Below are positions 23,389 through 26,225 of a DNA stretch of 26,225 nucleotides, one piece after another. The stretch is from a virus: positions 1-26,225 of IMG/VR virus record IMGVR_UViG_3300045738_000385. One strand, 5' to 3'. The notes under the pieces are model-generated. The model ran no database searches. It was given only the letters and a program-made list of their open reading frames with translations, and was not told the DNA's origin. Position 1 is the stretch's first letter; each line of letters opens with the position of its first letter. The position numbers were made by a program, and so were the translations under genes.

Positions 23389-25572
23389 ATGACACTTCAG
23401 ATCAACTACCAGCCGAGTGCCATGCTTCTGGGCCAGATGGCCCAGTCTGCCGGTAAGTCGGAATACAACCGCTGGTTGCAGGGATTCAACCAGCAGAAAT
23501 CGCAGAGCATCGCGAACGCCTTCATGGGTGGCTTCACCCAGATGGGCCTTCCGATGGCTCAGATGCAATCCCGCGAGAACATGCTGAAGCAGCAGATTGC
23601 TGCCAAGGGTCAGGCGTCTGCCGCGAAGGCGATGCAGGGTCTCAAGTGGAAGGATTCCAACTTGCCCCTGCTGCGTGACATGCATGCAGACAGGATGCAT
23701 TCCCGATACGGGGCGACTTGGGCAGAAGATCCCAACTTGCTGCAAGAGTGGAATGACAGTATCGCGAGTATGAACCCGGAGGATTCCCGCACCGCCGTCA
23801 ACGATTGGATGTTCCGCAAGCGACAGGACACCGGCCACAGTCTTGTGTCGAATCCTTCTTTCCAGAGGAGTCAGGCGTCGGGCCGGTATGCAGACGCGGT
23901 GGCCGGATCACAGCCCAATCCGGCACATGCGAGAGTATCCTCTAACATAGATAATGGTGCGTACAAGCCGGAGACCCAACGCAGGATGCGCGTTTCTCTG
24001 GACAAACAAGCGTCGAAAAATGCGAATCCTGCCGGTCGTCCTCAGACGAAGTACGAGCATGAGGATGAGAACGTAACGTGGGAACAGATGCCTAATTCCG
24101 ATATGGTCAGGCAAAGAACCAGAGACCCGAAAACCGGGAACATCAAGACTGAGATGTTCGACGTAAAAAAGGGCGACAGGGAGACACTGGATAAGTTGTA
24201 CGACGATTATGCGGAGTTTACTCAACCTCCCAGCAGCCCCGGAATCGGACTTCTCGATCTAGACGCCCCACAGAAGAGGGCGCGTGAGCAGCGAGCGAGA
24301 TCCATCCTGAAGAGGATTAGATTCTATGAAGACAGACTTCATCCGGGGATACACGGAGACACGAGCCAATCCGACGCCGAGGATTTGAAACGGGATGTGA
24401 AGCTTAGGCTTGATGAGTGGAACGAACTCGAGGGATTCGGAGGAGAGACCAACGAGACAATTTATGCTTACCAAAAGGAAGGTGGGACTATCGATCAATT
24501 CATGACAAAGCGAGGGGTGGACAGGGAAGAGGATCTCCCAGAGCAAGACTGGATCGGGATGGGGATGACCGGCGGTCGTCCGCACAAGGCTCCCGAAACC
24601 CCTTCGCAGAAAGAGGAAAGCACAAAGCGCAAGACAGAAGCAGGCTTGCAATCGATGAAAGATCCGAGCGGTGTGCCGCCGTCGCTGGCTGAACAGTCGC
24701 TCGAGGCGTCCCGCATCGGTTTCGTTGAGATCGACAGGGGTGGAGGTCGTGTCGAGAAGAAGCCGATCATGGGTAACACCCGTGCCGAGATAGAAGGCAT
24801 GCTGAGTGCGCAGCAGAAGGGCTTGCCCGATCCTGACACTTACGTCTTCGAGAACGGTGAACTCCGGCAGATGAGTAAACCGGAGATTATGGCGTCTAGG
24901 AATCAGGCGGCTCAGGCACAGGAGCAATATGATCAGTGGAAGGCATTGGAAGAAGAGAAGCAGTCCAAAGAGATCATCTTCGCCCAGGGTATGAAGGAGG
25001 CAATCGACACGCTGTCCCCTGAATGGGAGTCTGGGCAAGAAACTCCTGTTGGTTGGGTGAAGATGCAGTCAAGCGGAAGGCGCGCCGAGGGTGGACCCCC
25101 GATTCGAGAGTGGATCGTACCGAGTCCCAAGTTGATGGAGACCTTCAGGGATCTCGAAGCCCTTACCCGGACTGACATGATTGGCAAGTACAACAATCAG
25201 ATTCGCGATGAGAAGCAGGGGATCAAGTCTGCCCAAGGCAGAGATAGCCTGGACCGCATCAATGCGTTGTGGAAGGCTTACATCAATAACATGTGGGAAC
25301 CTCCCACCCGTGGCATACCAGAGAAGGACAAGGAGCGGGAAGTACTGTTGAGGACGGGATCGGCTGCTGCCATCTGGCTGGGTTACATGGATAAAGATCC
25401 CGACAACGTCATCGAGAAGTTCATGGCATTCGCACGGGATCCTAAAGGGCAGGCCATCCCGAAAGAACTCCATGAGATCGCTGACGCATACAGGGTTCTA
25501 GCCGCATCCGGTGTGTTCGAGAAGCCGGGTATGGATTTTAGAATGGGTGGGTCTCTTAGGCCGGGAATGTGA
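23389..25572 (+). CDS. Large internal virion protein candidate
   Basis: This 727-residue protein begins MTLQINYQPSAMLLGQMAQS. The opening INYQPSAxLxGxMAxxAG resembles the start of internal virion proteins in short-tailed phages. The first 90 residues are helical and Gln/Met/Ala-rich. The rest is charged and helical (EQYDQWKALEEEKQSKEII, KYNNQIRDEKQGIKSAQGRD). No lysozyme, peptidase or transglycosylase motif was found by eye. The ribosome site is weak (AGGGTGACCG). It lies between two similar proteins and probably forms part of the ejection core. Confidence 0.6.
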   Translation: MTLQINYQPSAMLLGQMAQSAGKSEYNRWLQGFNQQKSQSIANAFMGGFTQMGLPMAQMQSRENMLKQQIAAKGQASAAKAMQGLKWKDSNLPLLRDMHADRMHSRYGATWAEDPNLLQEWNDSIASMNPEDSRTAVNDWMFRKRQDTGHSLVSNPSFQRSQASGRYADAVAGSQPNPAHARVSSNIDNGAYKPETQRRMRVSLDKQASKNANPAGRPQTKYEHEDENVTWEQMPNSDMVRQRTRDPKTGNIKTEMFDVKKGDRETLDKLYDDYAEFTQPPSSPGIGLLDLDAPQKRAREQRARSILKRIRFYEDRLHPGIHGDTSQSDAEDLKRDVKLRLDEWNELEGFGGETNETIYAYQKEGGTIDQFMTKRGVDREEDLPEQDWIGMGMTGGRPHKAPETPSQKEESTKRKTEAGLQSMKDPSGVPPSLAEQSLEASRIGFVEIDRGGGRVEKKPIMGNTRAEIEGMLSAQQKGLPDPDTYVFENGELRQMSKPEIMASRNQAAQAQEQYDQWKALEEEKQSKEIIFAQGMKEAIDTLSPEWESGQETPVGWVKMQSSGRRAEGGPPIREWIVPSPKLMETFRDLEALTRTDMIGKYNNQIRDEKQGIKSAQGRDSLDRINALWKAYINNMWEPPTRGIPEKDKEREVLLRTGSAAAIWLGYMDKDPDNVIEKFMAFARDPKGQAIPKELHEIADAYRVLAASGVFEKPGMDFRMGGSLRPGM

Positions 25573-25573
25573 A

Positions 25574-26225
25574 ATGCCTGATAAGCCATCCGCCTTTGAC
25601 TTATTCAACTCGAAAGCAATCGACCCGGATGCTCTTGATGAAGCGATCCGTAAGGGCGAGGAGTTCCAGTCGAGATACGGAGCATCGGGTGAGGTCAACC
25701 GGGAGGCTCTTGAGAAGCTAAGGGGCCGTCCCAAGAAGACGCTGGCGGGCAAGATAGGCGAGGCTATCTTTTCTGAGGAAGGGCCGGTTCGTCAGGCGGC
25801 GGGTTGGCTCGGGTCCGCCCCTGACCGTCCGCTCGATGAAGGGACCGAGGAATACGATAGAAGGATAAGCAAGAATCGTCAGGAGTTGGAGGTACGGAAA
25901 CGGGAGTACTGGCAGGGTCGGTCTAAAGAACTTGACGAGGCTCTGGTTGGCTCGAAGGGCAAGGCCACCCGGATGGAGCGGATAGGGAAGTGGGCTGCTG
26001 AGACCGTCGAGAGCGAGGCGTTGTACAAGGAGTACGGCTACGAGCAGCCGGGCATTGCTGACCGTCTCGGGCAGGCTGGGATGTCGATGACTCGTGGATT
26101 CATGCATGGTGCTGTCGCCGGTAACCTAAAGGGTGGTGCGCTGGCATACTCCTGGCTGCACGACATCTTCAGCGAGGAGGAGGGTGGCCCAGCGGAGGGT
26201 TACGAGGCTTATCAACTCGGAGCAT
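25574..26225 (+). CDS. Internal virion protein, cut at window end
   Basis: This frame starts one base after the previous stop (TGAAATG) and stays open to the window edge, giving 217 codons. It begins MPDKPSAFDLFNSKAIDPDA. It is helical and highly charged, with a small less charged stretch late (GMSMTRGFMHGAVAGNLKGG). It probably continues as a large ejection protein. No domain can be identified in the visible part. Its Shine-Dalgarno may be GGGAATG inside the previous gene. Confidence 0.65.
   Translation, partial: MPDKPSAFDLFNSKAIDPDALDEAIRKGEEFQSRYGASGEVNREALEKLRGRPKKTLAGKIGEAIFSEEGPVRQAAGWLGSAPDRPLDEGTEEYDRRISKNRQELEVRKREYWQGRSKELDEALVGSKGKATRMERIGKWAAETVESEALYKEYGYEQPGIADRLGQAGMSMTRGFMHGAVAGNLKGGALAYSWLHDIFSEEEGGPAEGYEAYQLGA

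Noticed and set aside
10297-25752. Many other - strand frames opposite structural genes
   Set aside because: They lie wholly opposite recognisable + strand genes, without ribosome sites, and arise from the moderately high GC content.
1-26225. Integrase, replication, lysis, toxin-antitoxin or reverse-transcriptase genes
   Set aside because: I looked for them and saw no convincing motif in any frame. They may lie outside the window.

Overview
The window reads as the virion-structure half of a tailed bacteriophage genome, or an uncultured phage contig. Every supportable gene lies on the + strand. The genes are packed tightly, with many stop/start overlaps (TGATG, TAATG) and good Shine-Dalgarno sites, so the host should be a bacterium. 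I see no bacterial housekeeping gene, integrase, replication gene or lysis gene. Gene content (terminase, portal, scaffold, capsid, an adaptor resembling T7 gp11, a large nozzle resembling T7 gp12, a fibre, then large Gln/Ala-rich probable internal virion proteins, and no sheath or tape measure) points to a short-tailed, podovirus-like particle. The host cannot be named. Leucine codon TTG is strongly favoured in most genes.

Layout. 1-1181 has no gene I can support. It holds five copies of the heptamer ATGCGTT in alternating orientation, a 25-bp inverted repeat, two palindromes, a degenerate tRNA-Arg(CCT)-like sequence on the - strand, an array of 11-bp tandem repeats, and a strong + strand terminator followed at once by a sigma70-like promoter. 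1182-2874 is a run of eight very small overlapping genes, including two Cys-rich proteins of the Lar (restriction alleviation) type and a 19-residue Arg-rich mini-ORF. 2858-6796 holds a probable small terminase, the large terminase and the portal. 6798-9180 is an unusual cassette of one Gln-rich and two Pro-rich disordered proteins. 9189-11570 holds two small conserved-looking proteins, the scaffold and the major capsid protein.

11592-12578 is a lectin-fold-like candidate decoration protein bracketed by two perfect GC-rich hairpins. 12602-18393 leads to the head-tail adaptor and the 1190-residue nozzle protein, which share a repeated beta-rich module of about 70 residues. 18393-22203 holds fibre-associated proteins and a 1005-residue fibre with two families of internal duplication. 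22214-26225 holds three probable internal virion (ejection) proteins, the last cut by the window edge.

The genes together describe packaging (terminase and portal), procapsid assembly (scaffold and capsid), tail building (adaptor, nozzle, fibre) and DNA ejection. Expression probably starts from one or more promoters in the left non-coding region. The two hairpins around 11671-12525 probably trim transcript levels between the highly expressed capsid gene and the tail genes.
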